Shown one piece after another: positions 10,053-20,955 of a stretch of 64,000 bases of DNA. Below the pieces are notes generated by a model that made no database searches, was not told the origin of the DNA, and saw only the letters and a list, made by a program, of their open reading frames with translations. Each line of letters begins with the position of its first letter. Position 1 is the first letter of the stretch. The position numbers and the translations under genes are program-made. Origin of the DNA: Argyresthia goedartella (Eukaryota > Arthropoda > Insecta > Lepidoptera > Argyresthiidae); the NCBI GenBank assembly GCA_949825045.1, contig OX463812.1, positions 2,092,661 to 2,156,660 of the forward strand, read 5' to 3'.

Positions 10053-10253
10053 ACACTGCCAGGTGCGTAACAATAATCTAGCAAATAACTCTGTACCTCT
10101 GGAGTTACACCACCAGGTTAGGGGAGTAGTCCAACCTATGATATTTAGGGTGATACAGGAACACAATAGTACCCACGTATTGTTGCAGTGATACCTAAGG
10201 ATTTATGAGGTACAGAGTTATTTGCTAGATGATCGTTACTTACCTGGCAGTGT
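10053..10253. mobile_element. MITE-like element with about 46-bp terminal inverted repeats
   Basis: The left arm (10053-10099) and the right arm (10208-10253) are near-perfect inverted copies. Both contain 'actgccaggt' at the outer end and 'tagcaaataactctgtacct' at the inner end. About 108 bp lie between the arms. No ORF. The superfamily is undetermined because I cannot identify a target duplication with certainty. Confidence 0.7.
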
Positions 10254-11657
10254 CCATTTAAGGATACATGCATATAAAATGTTATGTAAGAAGCTATTAT
10301 AGTGGAAATTGTTACGTGTTTTCTCGTTGTTTGTAAAGAACATATATTACTCTTGCTGTGCTTCCGATTTTCATAAAATTTTCAACTATAAAGTAACTAA
10401 GAACGGCTATTGTTTTCTTACGGTCGGTGAGTGTCTGCGCGCGCTTGCCATATTGCCATTTAGGACCAATTTTACAAAGTTTGCTTCGTAAAAGTATTTT
10501 TATTCTTCAAGCACCAAAAGTTATAAAAAGTCCTTTGTTAATCCTCTGGATTTTTTATAAATTGTTGTGCATTAAAATGCACTCTGCCAAGAAAAGGGTT
10601 AATTCTTATGAATTTGCCACATTTAAGTGTATGTTAACTTTATTATACTTACATTAGGGGCATGACCCTGCTTTTAATTAACACAGCAGCAGGGCTCAGT
10701 CACTCGCTCAAGGCCGCAAGTTATTTACCTACTCGCTCGCGTGAATTCCACTTCACGAAATCACAGGGCCGCCAGCCGTGCTCCCAATATAGTCTTAGTT
10801 AAAAGAAAATACCTAAGTGTCTTCTCGTGTAATAACATAAGTATTATTTATGTTTTTTTTTAATAATAAAGAATATTATTATGTCATTTAATGTTTAATG
10901 TTGTTTTTTTCTTTGTCACTAGGCTACTGAGGGGAAGATACTTATAAAAAAATTAAGCGATTTATTTAGTTAACAACATTACTGTCTCTTTACGGACAAA
11001 AATCATTCAAACATTTTATTGGGTTAAGAAATTTAAAAAATAACAATTTAGTGTTTTTCATTTCACTACACATCAAATTTTGTACAACCATAGCCATGGT
11101 TTGCCCAGTGACGTAATAAATCGCGGGGGTCACGGGGCGCGCGATCGCACAGCATTATCAACGTTCGGTGTACGTGTAAAGAAATGAATTTGCTTGCAGT
11201 TCGCCTGAGGGGCGTTGTTTAGGTAAATATCTCGAAGCAAGCTCGCGCGCTCGCCGAAAAACGTTTCTTTTTTAACATTATTAAGGATTATTTTTGTATT
11301 ATTTCAGTGGGAGAGTGATTTATCTGTTACGTAGTAACTATTATTTAATCTGTGACAGCAGTTTCAATTTGCAACTTTTGTGGTTACTGACACCTATGTG
11401 GTGTAGTCCTACTTAGAACAACATTTTGTACATTTCTTTTGCAGATTAAATGATTTTCATATTTAATTTCAACTTCAATTAAACCCTATTTGTTACAAAA
11501 CATTCCTAATCGTGTATTCATTACTAAGAGTTCCGTTTATTACTCCACGATCCCATCATGAAATCCCCTGGCCGACGTTGATAAATTGAGAAGCTCTCCT
11601 GATACCTGCGTCACCATCACTTACATCCACCATCATACCAACCTAAAGTTATAAAGG
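10254..11657. other. Intergenic sequence
   Basis: Short ORFs at 10309-10657 lack coding bias. A GC-rich patch at 11110-11260 ('cgcgggggtcacggggcgcgcg', then 'cgaggggcg'-like sequence and 'aggtaaatatc') could be a promoter or noncoding first exon, but nothing confirms it. Otherwise AT-rich with no recognisable feature. Confidence 0.3.
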
Positions 11658-11877
11658 ATAGGAGGCTGATTTTGCTTTCGTCTGTCTCTATGTCTCTATG
11701 TGTGTCTGTCAGTTCCGGTCTAGGGGCCACAGTTTTCAAGCGATCCTCACAAAACTTGGCAGACGTGTTCCTTGAAGTTTTTTTTTGTGTCAGTTTTTTT
11801 TTCTGTAGCCTATCGTGTAAGGTATCAAATTAAAGGGCTTCATGAGCCGGTTCTAAAAATATACTACACCAGTACCT
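11658..11877 (-). repeat. Dispersed repeat R1, copy b, first part
   Basis: Matches 4684-4975 from 'ggataggaggc' to 'ttctaaaaatatactac'. It stops at 'caccagtacct' (11867-11877), which recurs at 20645-20655, where R1 resumes with 'tttgaccgcctgtttctaaaaat'. The copy is therefore one R1 element split by an 8.8-kb insertion. Confidence 0.8.
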
Positions 11878-12009
11878 GTAGAATAGAATAGAATAGAATA
11901 TTTTTTTATTGTTTACAATTTTTGTGATACAAGCTTATGTCTCCCTAATGGAGGTATGTATGGTATGGTCGGGATCTGTTTTGTGTAGAAAATTTTAAAT
12001 TCGCACGCG

Positions 12010-12090
12010 TGGTTTTGTGTGTGTTCATGTGTGTATGTGTGTGTTTGTGTATGTGTGCGTGTGTGTATGTATGTATATATGTATGTTCGT
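12010..12090. repeat. TG/CA-rich repeat in the LINE 3' UTR
   Basis: Imperfect (TG)n with 'gtatgtgtgtg' and 'gtatgtatgtatatatg' blocks. On the LINE's coding strand it is CA-rich, placed between the ORF2 end and the (attct)n tail at 11878-11905. Confidence 0.8.
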
Positions 12091-12115
12091 GTGTTATAGT
12101 ATGATTACGTCGGGT

Positions 12116-13120
12116 TTATAGGTACCAGGATCGTTGCGGAACCGCCCGTCTGTCAAGCGGTTTCAGCCTCTCGGCCTTGGCAATTTGCGGTATGGCTATA
12201 CCCCAAAGTCTGCTCGTAGGCATCAGTGGGTTGTGTTGGTTGTGTCGAGTATAGGTGGTACCGATGCTGGCGATGCCCTCGACTTCGGCATGGTGGACCT
12301 TCTCTAGGAGCTCATTGTGAAGATCTGACACCCGAACATGCCACGGATCTTCGTTCAATATTTCCCAGACGACTTTGCTGTCAAGGCAGCGGGGCATCTG
12401 GGCTGCGTTTTTGTAGGCGGTAGCCCCATGAATCGATCTCTGTGGGACACCGTGAAGCACGTGCGTTTCTTCACCGACTGAGGTTCTGAACCTCCCTCGG
12501 ATTTATCTATCGGTGAGATAATGGTAGATCATTCGGATAACAGAATTTTTGATTGCCGCTTTACTCAGTTTGTATACGAGGGCCTTATGATTGATGGAAT
12601 CGAAAGCTTTACTTAGGTCGGTGGATATCATCGCAACACTATTGCTATCCTCGAGTTCTCTTGTGATCTTGGAGACTGTTCGTAATATTTGGGTTGCAGT
12701 ACCTCTATTACGTGTGAAGCGGTGAATATTGTGGTATTCGGGAATAAGATGGCCTGCCTCTCGTAGCACGATTTCATACATGAGTCTTTCACAGATTTTA
12801 CCCATCGAGTTGAGAAGTGTAATAGACGCTAACCGTGAATTCTTGCCAGCAAGCTTCCATCTGTTGGGGTAGTAGCCCGTCGTCGAGAGAACATAATTAA
12901 TAATATGCGTGAGCTTGTACCACAGGCAGGGCCCAGCTGATTTGAGTGCGTAGCCTTGTATCTGGTCTGGTCCAGGTGCTTTTCTGTTCTTGAAGCTGAA
13001 GATGGCTTTCTTCACATTCATCATGGTGACTCTGTAGTCATCAACTCGCGGACCTTCTAGGCTAATCGTCATTTGCAATGTCTCTTCGACATTTGATTCG
13101 TGCACGATGGCAGCTTGCAC
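12116..13120 (-). pseudogene. Jockey/I-type reverse transcriptase, internally deleted
   Basis: The part 13120-12503 gives 'RKAPGPDQIQGYALKSAGP' (RT fingers) and motif A 'AMISTDLSKAFDSINH'. After a frameshift the part 12460-12116 starts with a damaged motif B ('GVPQRSIHGATAY') and jumps directly to a C-terminal segment ('SRLWGIAIPQIAKAERLKPL'). Motif C (YADD-type) and the thumb are missing, so the enzyme cannot work. Confidence 0.8.
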
Positions 13121-13283
13121 AAGTGCTTAGAGTCTTCTCACTTTGGTCTATGGCGCTTCCTTGTGTTTCATAAGGGAGTCAGCAAAATCACGTTTAGCTC
13201 GTAGCTCGTTGGTACTGAGTTCTGGGTATAAGGTCTTCTTTGTTCCGATGGCTCTGATCTTTTAACTCAGCTCTGAGCCCAAG

Positions 13284-14353
13284 TTAACGTCGGAGAATCT
13301 CGGGTAGCGCGTCGCGTGGTTTTATGATATTTTCCGGAATAATGTCATCAAGCGCCTCAGTAATTATGCGTTCTAGCGCCTGTATCGCAGCTTCGCACTC
13401 GGCGTGTGTGGCATAGACGTTTTTTATATGGTCATTGCGCTCTAGTGCGCCTGCTATGTGGTGTATATAGCGCTGCAGACAGTCCTGGTTGGAAAGGAGT
13501 GCACCAATGTCTCTGCGCGCATTCTCAATCACATTGTGCTTTATGAATATAGTAAAGAGCCATGGCCGGTGTTCCGAACCAATGTCCTCAAGCTGCTGAC
13601 ATTTAGTTCTGTGGTTGGATAGCGTTCCCGTAGTAACGGCATGATCGAGGATTCAGCGACCTCGCGGGTCTTGAGAAGACGCCAGTGTAATGTATGGCAA
13701 TTTCTCCATTGCGTATTTTTGCGTTCATTGCCCGTCCCGTCGTGCTATCTTTCCTGTGATTCGATGTTTAGATCGCCATTGGTGATTGCTTCCTCGGCGT
13801 GTAGAAGTGCGAGTATCTGTCGCTTACGTTCAGCTTTTTGGTTGCACTCGAAGTTAACTGTGTTAATGTTTATCCAACCTTGCGCGGTTTGAAGTTTTAT
13901 ACTCGATCCTTCAACGCGTCGGTTGGTATCGTCTGCGAGATCAGGCAAAACTCGTATCCTTGCCCATCTTAGATTCTGCCGTACATATGTGGCAGCACCC
14001 AGGTGTGGCTGGATCATGTCGAATATTTTGTCGTACCCGGGTATATTGTATTTGAGCTTGTTCAGATCAAGGTTGCATTCGTTGACAACTAGCATATCAG
14101 GTACGTGTTTCGCCGCTAGGTGTTTTAATTCGGTAAGTCTTCCTCTTATTCCATTGATCTTGCTATGCAATATCGTAATTTTATTAACAATCCTCGTGGG
14201 GCCCTCCTTGTTAACCAGTGAAGGCAGTTTTGTCACCATTTCGGGCGTAAGCAGTCTGCCGAGGAGTTCTAGGCTTTCTGCCATTTTCTCTAGATATTGC
14301 GGTTTGGCGAAGTTTGACGTTTCCAAAGATCCGACGATCTGTGCAAACGACAT
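13284..14353 (-). pseudogene. LINE ORF2 endonuclease region
   Basis: The frame 14353-13745 reads 'ITILHSKINGIRGRLTEL', 'DMLVVNECNL' (the Glu of APE-type endonucleases) and ends 'NGDLNIE' (the GDxN-type motif). It then breaks. A second frame at 13532-13284 covers the linker before the RT ('MIENARRDIGALL'). The region between is shifted. Confidence 0.8.
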
Positions 14354-14459
14354 TTCTGATGTTAGCGCGATTAGCCTCTTGTTTATTTTGTTTCCTAATA
14401 TTCTCCTTTATAAAGTCCGCTCGACGCTTTTTATTTACGTTGATCTCCTTTTGAAACGC

Positions 14460-15185
14460 CGGACATTCTGCTTATTTTGCGGTGTGACCTTCGCCTTGGC
14501 AAGCATAACAGACGGTTTTTTGATCGCCATTCTCCCCAGTGACGACTATAGTAGGTTCCATCTTCTTCATGTGGCAGTGGGCTTGGACGTGGCCAAAAGC
14601 TAGGCAGTTTTTACATTGAGTAACCGCCGTGCGCTTTACCCTGTACATTTTATCTTAACTCTGATCGACGATTCGTTCTATACCGCGGATATCACGCGGG
14701 TCGATCTCTCCGGGAAAGATAAGCAACATAATCTCCTTCTGGAGCGGTGTTACCCTCGTGGGGGTGATGGCGTAGTCGTCGGTCATGGACTGCGCAAGTT
14801 CCTCCTCAGAAAAGCCAGCGGCACGAGCGCCCTTAGCAATAAACTTGCGCGAAAGTCGGCGCTCTTGCTTAGTTCAGTGTGTAAAGTACTCCACATCTGG
14901 CTTGGTAGCAAGCAGCTCAAGCAGTCTTGTATGTGACTCTTATGACCGCGGACGAAAGAAGAATCTTCTACCGATGTCGTTTACTGAGAACGTGCAGTAG
15001 GTTTGCTTCGCAAGCATCGCCACGGCTTTATCACTGTCGATGTAATTTCCCGCGTAAATGACTACAGCCGGGAACTTCCTACCAGCTGGGCGAGTTAAAG
15101 TATAGGGATTTTCACCTGTCTCTTTTGCTGTTGCCTGTGCCTGTGCTAGCCGGCTGCGCGTGCGGTTCGTGCTCTCGCCTTGCAA
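14460..15185 (-). pseudogene. LINE ORF1 (gag-like, zinc knuckles)
   Basis: The frame 15185-14940 has 'AGRKFPAVVIYAGNYIDSD', an RRM-like fold as seen in Jockey-type gag proteins. Further on (about 14620-14480) the minus strand holds spaced Cys/His: 'CKNCLAFGHVQAHC' and 'CYACQGEGHTAK', two CCHC-type zinc knuckles, the second damaged. The N-terminus lies beyond the copia insertion, near 20090. Several stops. Confidence 0.7.
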
Positions 15186-15523
15186 TGGATGTGGATAGGT
15201 CAGAAATCCCCTCTTGGCCTCCCGTATTATATGGTCGCTGTTGCATTCTTCGAACTTGGCGCTGACCCGTTTCTCCCGGTGACAGTTTTTTTTCCTCTTT
15301 CCCGCTCTTTGCTCGGTAATCTTGTTTTGAGCCGGTACAAATGATTCTGTATCAGAGCTGTCATTGTTTTCTTCGTCGATGAGAGCAGAGAATTTGTTTT
15401 TTTAAGAGTAACACACGGTCGTCTCTGAACTTGTGTCTAATTATGGCGGATTCTTCACGATCTTTTTTGTTTGTTCTGCTCACTTGTTGCGAGTATCTTT
15501 ATTTTTTTGCGTGGGTCCGGCTT

Positions 15524-15803
15524 TGTTAAGTTTTTGAAGTGTGCGCGGTGTGGAAGCTTTGAGTTGGTAGATCGTGGATTGATAGGATTACCGTGAACCC
15601 TAAACACAACATTTACTACAAGAATAAACGTTTATAAACTGAGCTGGTATATTATTTGTAGATAGATAATAAAGAAACAATAATTGGAAAATATATACAA
15701 TAGCAGTCAATAGAGAAATCGATAGAGTTTGTGACAGTTGTCAAACTATTCTCATCTAATCATTTGACCAGAGATTGTCTAAGAAAGACATACAGCCTTC
15801 ACA
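15524..15803 (-). repeat. Copia 3' LTR
   Basis: On the minus strand it begins TGTGAAGGC and ends CTTAACA. It differs from the other LTR (19788-20067) at about five positions in 280, for example 'gataggatta' versus 'gataggttta'. That suggests an old but not ancient insertion. Confidence 0.9.
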
Positions 15804-15818
15804 CCCTCCCAACTTTTT

Positions 15819-17094
15819 TCAGGATAGAGAGATTCTGTTAAGACCGACTCTCTTGCTCAAATCTTGCAATCTGGGTCCATAGAGTGGTTTGGTCAGCATA
15901 TCAGCTAGCTGTAGCTCTGAAGACACTTGCTTCACTTCAAGTTCTCCGTTGATCACACATTCTCTGACGAAGAAATGCTTCAGCTTAATGTGTTTGGTAC
16001 GCTTGTGGTACTTATACTTAGGGTTCTGCGAAAGCTTGATTGCTGACTCATTATCGAGGTAGAGTGTAGGCTTGTTCAACTTCGTTAAGTCCTTAAGGAG
16101 GCTGTTCAGCCATATAAGTTCTTGAGAAGCCTCACTGGCCGCGATTGTTTCTGCGTCAGTCGACGAGATTGACACAACACTTTGGCGTTGAGATCTCCAG
16201 CTAATTGCAGCTCCGGCGAGTAAGCACACAGTACCAGATGTAGACCTGCCAGTAGATTGATCTCCAGCAAAATCAGAGTCACTATAACAAAGTATGTTCT
16301 CTGGTCTGTCTTTCGTGTATGTAAGACCGATTTCAGAGGTTCCTTTGAGATAGCGTAGAATCCTTTTCACGAGTGCAATGTCTTTTTTAGTGGGCGCTTC
16401 AAGATGTCTTGATGCCATTCCAACAGCGTAAGATATGTCAGGCCTTGTGGCTACTGATAGGTATGTCAGTGCGCCGACAGCCTGTCTGTAAGGAAAGCTG
16501 GGTTCAGCTTGCGTTCCTTGCTCTTCTCCTCCTCCCATATTTTCTTTAACAATAGGTGTCGGTGCAGACTTACAGTTACTCATGTTGAACTTCTGTTAGA
16601 GTTTCTTTGTATAGTACGTTTGACGGAGAGTGATCTTGTCATCCACTTTGCTGATTTCCATTCCAAGGAAGTATGTAGCTGGTGACGTTCTGATCTTTAG
16701 TCTCTTTTCTAGCTCATTAACAAATTCGGTTTCAGCTTCAATATTGTTGCTTGCTACGAGCCCGTCATCCACGTACAAAGCGATATGGACTTTCTTTATC
16801 CCTCTTACTCTTGTGTATAAGCATGGATCAGCCTCAGACTGTTTGAATTCTGATTGCAACAAAAAATCGTTAATGCAGTTGTTCGCAACGTGGAGCTTGT
16901 TTTAATCCATACAGGCTTCGTTTTAACAAGCATACACGGTCAGTGCCGTCGTGGAAACCGTCAGGTTGTTTCATAAAGATCTGTTCTTCGACTTTCCCGT
17001 TCAAGAATGCGGTTGTGATGTCGAATTGCATAAGTCTTAGGTTTTGTTTTGCTGCTATAGCGAGTAGAACTCTGATGGTATTCAGTCGAGCCAC
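15819..17094 (-). pseudogene. Copia reverse transcriptase and RNase H
   Basis: Three fragments. 17094-16870 has the RT start with '[18 protein letters not shown]' (motif A Asp). 16862-16596 has 'LYVDDGLVASN', the YVDD active site. 16583-15819 has the connection ('YLSVATRPDISYAVG') and RNase H ('YSDSDFAGD', 'SSTDAETIAASEA', 'QLADMLTKPL'). The key catalytic Asp residues are present, but frameshifts near 16868 and a stop near 16590 separate the parts. Confidence 0.9.
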
Positions 17095-17207
17095 CGGGCT
17101 AAATGTTTTGTCATAATCAACTCCGGGTGTTTGTGAAAACCTTTGATAACCAATCTTGCTTTGTAGCGTTCGATGGTGCCGTCTGGATTCGTTTTAATTT
17201 TGTAAAC

Positions 17208-19268
17208 CTATTTGCTTGGCAAGGCTTTTCTACCTTTTGGTAATTTAAAAAGTTCCCACGTTTCGTTTTCGTCGATGGATGAGATCTCGCTCAGCATTGC
17301 TTCGAGCCATTTGTCCTTTTCAGGAGAATTTAGTGCATCCTTGTATGAAGTAGGTTCTCCAAGTTTGTTAACTTCATCAGCAGCTGCCAGCACGAAGTCA
17401 TCGTACCGTTGTGGCGGACGTATCAATGATCTGTCTCGTAGAGACCGTTGGTATATTATAGGTTCTACATTTTCAGGTTCATCAATATTTTGCTGTGGTG
17501 TATCAACGTTTTCAGAAGAGGTGCTGTCGATTTGGTCTACTTGTTCTAGGGATTCTTCATAAACACTGTTATTCAGATGGCTTTCAGTTGTGTTTTCTTC
17601 GTTATTCTCAAATTCAATTTCCATCATCTCTGTTTGTCGAGTTTGGTTTTGCTCTAGAGAAGTTGTATCATTGTTAAGAATGTTTGAAGTTGTTGATTCG
17701 TAAACGTTAGAGTTCAGTATTTTGACATCTTTTGAGATGACACTCTTGCGCTCAGTTGGAAGGTAGATCTTGTATGCTTTGCTGATTTCTGGGAAACCGA
17801 CAAACAAACCAGGTGTCGCTTTTGGTGCGAATTTGTGTCCTTTCAGACCTTTCTTCAGAACAAAGGCTTTAGATCCAAACGGGTGTAAGTGGTTGACGCA
17901 GGGCTTTCTTAGTACCCATCGTTCGAATGGAGTTTGATTTCCAACAGCGCTGTTGATACTTCTGTTCGCCAAATAGTTAGCTGTATTAACTGCTTCAGCC
18001 CATAGATGCATCGGGGCTTTGGAATCAATAAGCATCGCTCTTGCTTTTTCCACTAGTGTCCGATTCTTCCGTTCTGCAAGACCATTTTGGTGTGGCGTGT
18101 AGGGTGCCGATAAACGTTGTGCAATCCCGTTTGCCTTCAGGTAGTTTAGAAATTCTTTGTTGATGTATTCCGTTCCGTTGTCAGTTTGCAAAAATTTAGT
18201 CTTGTTGCCAGTAAAGTTTTCCATTAGTTCTTTGTATTCTTTGAACTTCTCAAGTACTTGCGATTTATGTTTTATGAAGTATACGCTCCCATATCTACTG
18301 CAGTCGTCTATAAACGTTACAAAATATTTGTTTCTCCCAGTGCTTGGGGATTTTATAGGACCACACACATCACTATGTACAATTTCTAATCGTTCAGTGG
18401 TTCGTGGCGTAGATCTAGATTTGGGACTTGGCACTTGAGTAATTTTGGCCTGAATGCATGCCTCACAGTCTGACAGTACCTCGTCTTTGTTGAAGTTTAA
18501 GCCGATTAACGTCTCGTTTTTCAACGCTAGGTGAAGGTCTTTGCCGTTCATGTATCCTAGTTTTCTATGCCAGTCTCCGATGGAGTTTTCTACTGTTGTC
18601 ACCATGTTCGTTTCAGGTGTAGCTGTAGAGCCATGTTTAATTTGCGTTTTGACATAGTAAAGATTATTTTTCTTTTCAGCGGTCATCATAGTTTTGTTGT
18701 TCTTGGTAACTGTAGCTTTGTTTTCGCTAAAAGTTACAGTGCCACCATTTTGAGTGATTTTTGCAACAGATAGAAGATTAGTTGTAAGGCTAGGTACGTA
18801 CAGTGTTTCTAGAAGGTTTACTGTGCCATATTCGTTGGTAACAACTTTGACTGTACCTCGTCCTTTAATCTCAGTCGATTGGTCTTTAGAAGCGAAGTTA
18901 AGTTTGCAAGAGTCTACCTTTAACGTTGTAAAGTGTTGTCTTGTTGAAGTCATGTGAGAAGTGCATCCACTGTCCAGTACCCAGTTACTGTTGGTAGTAA
19001 GTGTAGATTGAACGTTGAGTAGACAGTCTTCTTCGACATGGTTTGACGTTTCATTTTGTGATGTCACCTTCTTCCTCTTCTTTTTTTTGTTTTGTTTAGA
19101 CCAGTAGCCTGTGCAAATTTTGTGAGAGCTTTTCTTGAAGTACACGTTTTTTTTCTTGCATACTTTGCACGTTTTGGCGTAGTGAGCAGCTTGAAGAGCT
19201 TGAGAACTCGTTGTTTCCATTTGGGTTTGGTGTCGAGCCTCGCTTTCTTCTATTATTTTGATTTTCAA
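17208..19268 (-). pseudogene. Copia gag end, protease and integrase
   Basis: One open frame of 686 codons. It has a degenerate gag Cys motif region ('CKVCKKKNVYFKKSSHKIC'), protease 'WVLDSGCTSHM' (catalytic DSG) and an integrase zinc-binding domain with 'WHRKLGYMN' and 'CEACIQAK'. The integrase core shows the DDE residues ('HSDVCGPIKSP', 'QTDNGTEY', 'HQNGLAERKNRT'). The second zinc-binding His, normally in 'LGHLN', is Tyr here. The frame ends at a stop just before the RT. Confidence 0.9.
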
Positions 19269-19499
19269 CTCTTCTGGTTTAGGTAGTGTGTCCCTGCTTT
19301 CAATGGCTACTCTGAAGTTTCATATTCTGGAGAAAGACTGAAGAGCATCATGATAGTTAACAGGTCGTCGTTGATTGTGTTCTCGTATGTTGTTCCCTTC
19401 TAGTTTAGTGAGTATTAGCTGTTTTAAAAGGGACGCCTTACGGGCTGGACCTTTGCTTGCGTATATTTATCTTAGTTTGTCCCAAATGTCTTTAGCCGT

Positions 19500-19718
19500 T
19501 TAGCATTGTTTAATTTGCTTCAGTTCCGATGGAGCGATTATAAGGATAAGTGTAGACTTAGCTTGATTGTCTCCTTCCACGTCTGCAGCACTTGCAGAAG
19601 CGATTTGGGCGGTTTGCACGTGTTTCCAAAGTTTATCTTTCACTAGCACAGCCTCAGCTTGTAAAGCCCAAGTGTCGTAATTATCCTTACTTAAAGGTTC
19701 AATACGTATCTTCGACAT
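19500..19718 (-). pseudogene. Copia gag N-terminus
   Basis: Starts 'MSKIRIEPLSKDNYDTWALQ', the usual copia gag beginning (L-x-x-x-N-Y-x-x-W). It is cut by a stop after 72 codons, at 19500. The gag middle up to 19268 is readable only with frame changes. Confidence 0.85.
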
Positions 19719-19787
19719 TTTGAATATCTTGTAAGTTTTTGTTTTTGTAGGTTTTCACGGTAAGTTTTGCGCGAATGCTACTATGCA

Positions 19788-20067
19788 TTTTAAGTTTTTG
19801 AAGTGTGCGCGGTGTGGAAGCTTTGAGTTGGTAGATCGTGGATTGATAGGTTTACCGTGAACCCTAAACACAACATGTACTACAAGAATAAACGTTTATA
19901 AACTGAGCTGGTATATTATTTGTAGCTAGATAATAAAGAAACAATAATTGGAAAATATATACAATAGCAGTCAATAGAGAAATCAATAGAGTTTGTGACA
20001 GTTGTCAAACTATTCTCATCTAATCATTTGACCAGAGATTGTCTAAGAAAGACATACAGCCTTCACA
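19788..20067 (-). repeat. Copia 5' LTR
   Basis: 280 bp, the same ends as the 15524-15803 copy except that its internal edge reads 'ttttaag' instead of 'tgttaag'. On the minus strand this LTR is upstream of gag and should carry the promoter. No clear primer-binding site is visible next to it. Confidence 0.9.
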
Positions 20068-20644
20068 GGCTGCCTCATCGATGCCATTTTCCGCTTAGCA
20101 TAATTTATTGGTACACTTGACGTATTCGATGGTCACAAAATCGGATTGTTTTACCATTTGCACAAACAATGTCTTGTTGTACTTTATGCATTGCGTACGT
20201 AAACGCCCGCATTTTCGCTCATCAGTATAGTATTTATGAAATGCAGTTTGGATGCTGGGTCCTTCGGCTTCCTGTTTGGCTTTCCATTCACACTTTATAA
20301 ATGTTTTAATCACTTTGTATTAATTGCAAGTGTTGCACTTCACTTTGTTCAGTGGATATTGGTTATCTCGGGTTAATTCGCCTAGTATATGCACTAGTTG
20401 TTTACAACAGCACATCACTTCACACCGCCGAAGTGTTTAGTCCGTTATCACTACGTAGGAAACCATAGCATTGTTCTGGGTGCCGCGCTTAGTTTTAAGC
20501 ACAAATATTCTGTAATAGTTGCGACAGATCCCGGTAACAATTATTCGCGGGTATATAGTGATTAGCGATCACAACAACCGGCTGCGTGCGGGTGCCTGAG
20601 CGCGCGGAACACTTCAGTCCGCTACGACGACGATCGGACCACTC
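20068..20644 (-). promoter_or_regulatory. 5' leader of the Jockey/I-type LINE
   Basis: On the minus strand the element starts close to the target duplication with 'gtcgtcgtagcggactgaag'. It runs through a leader without long ORFs and reaches a start-like 'atggcatcgatgaggcagcc' at about 20087-20068, directly before the copia insertion. A minus-strand ORF at 20313-20095 lies in this leader and overlaps it. Jockey-type LINEs carry an internal promoter in this position; that is family knowledge and not shown by the sequence. Confidence 0.5.
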
Positions 20645-20955
20645 CACCAGTACCTTTTGACCGCCTGTTTCTAAAAATCCAAGAAATATTTTCTAAACAT
20701 ACCAAGTTTGGACTCCTCGAAGTAGGAGACGGATTAGTAAAGAGGATCTCTACAGACCATGATAGTGAGTGAAATAGACTATTACTATTTTCGTGAAAGT
20801 CAATAGATTGTATTTTAAATTGCAAAATGAGGTTTACAAAGTTATTGGTGCGGCTACTTTACTACTTGATTTTGATTGAATCTAAAACACTTACCTATAA
20901 ATTGGTTTACAGTCCCCCCTGTTAGCGAGGTCTACTGCCCACAGGGCCACTAGCA
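20645..20955 (-). repeat. Dispersed repeat R1, copy b, second part
   Basis: Resumes R1 after the nested LINE, starting with the second 'caccagtacct'. It matches 4970-5284 through 'aaacataccaagtttggactc', 'tagtaaagaggatct' and 'tactgcccacagggccacta'. Confidence 0.85.

Larger units (their letters stand above)
15524..20067 (-). mobile_element. Ty1/copia LTR retrotransposon, full length, decayed
   Basis: Two 280-bp LTRs flank gag, protease, integrase, RT and RNase H in copia order (integrase before RT) on the minus strand. A purine-rich tract ('gttgggaggg' on the minus strand) abuts the LTR at 15803. The flanks 'ggctt' (before 15524) and 'ggctg' (after 20067) look like a 5-bp target duplication with one change. 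It sits inside the 5' part of the Jockey/I-type LINE ORF1. The coding region is broken in at least four places. Confidence 0.9.
11878..20644 (-). mobile_element. Jockey/I-type LINE inserted in R1 and split by a copia element
   Basis: Flanked by the 11-bp target duplication CACCAGTACCT. On the minus strand, in order: 5' leader (20644 to about 20090), start of ORF1, the copia insertion, the rest of ORF1 with zinc-knuckle Cys motifs, ORF2 endonuclease and RT, and a CA-rich 3' UTR ending in an (attct)n tail at 11878. Without the copia element it is about 4.2 kb. Clade placement (Jockey or I-like) rests on the gag-like zinc-knuckle ORF1 plus APE endonuclease and RT, and is tentative. It has many stops and lacks RT motif C. 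Confidence 0.8.

Noticed and set aside
11110..11260. GC-rich patch as a promoter or first exon
   Set aside because: No start context, ORF or downstream exon could be linked to it, so it is only noted in the intergenic entry.
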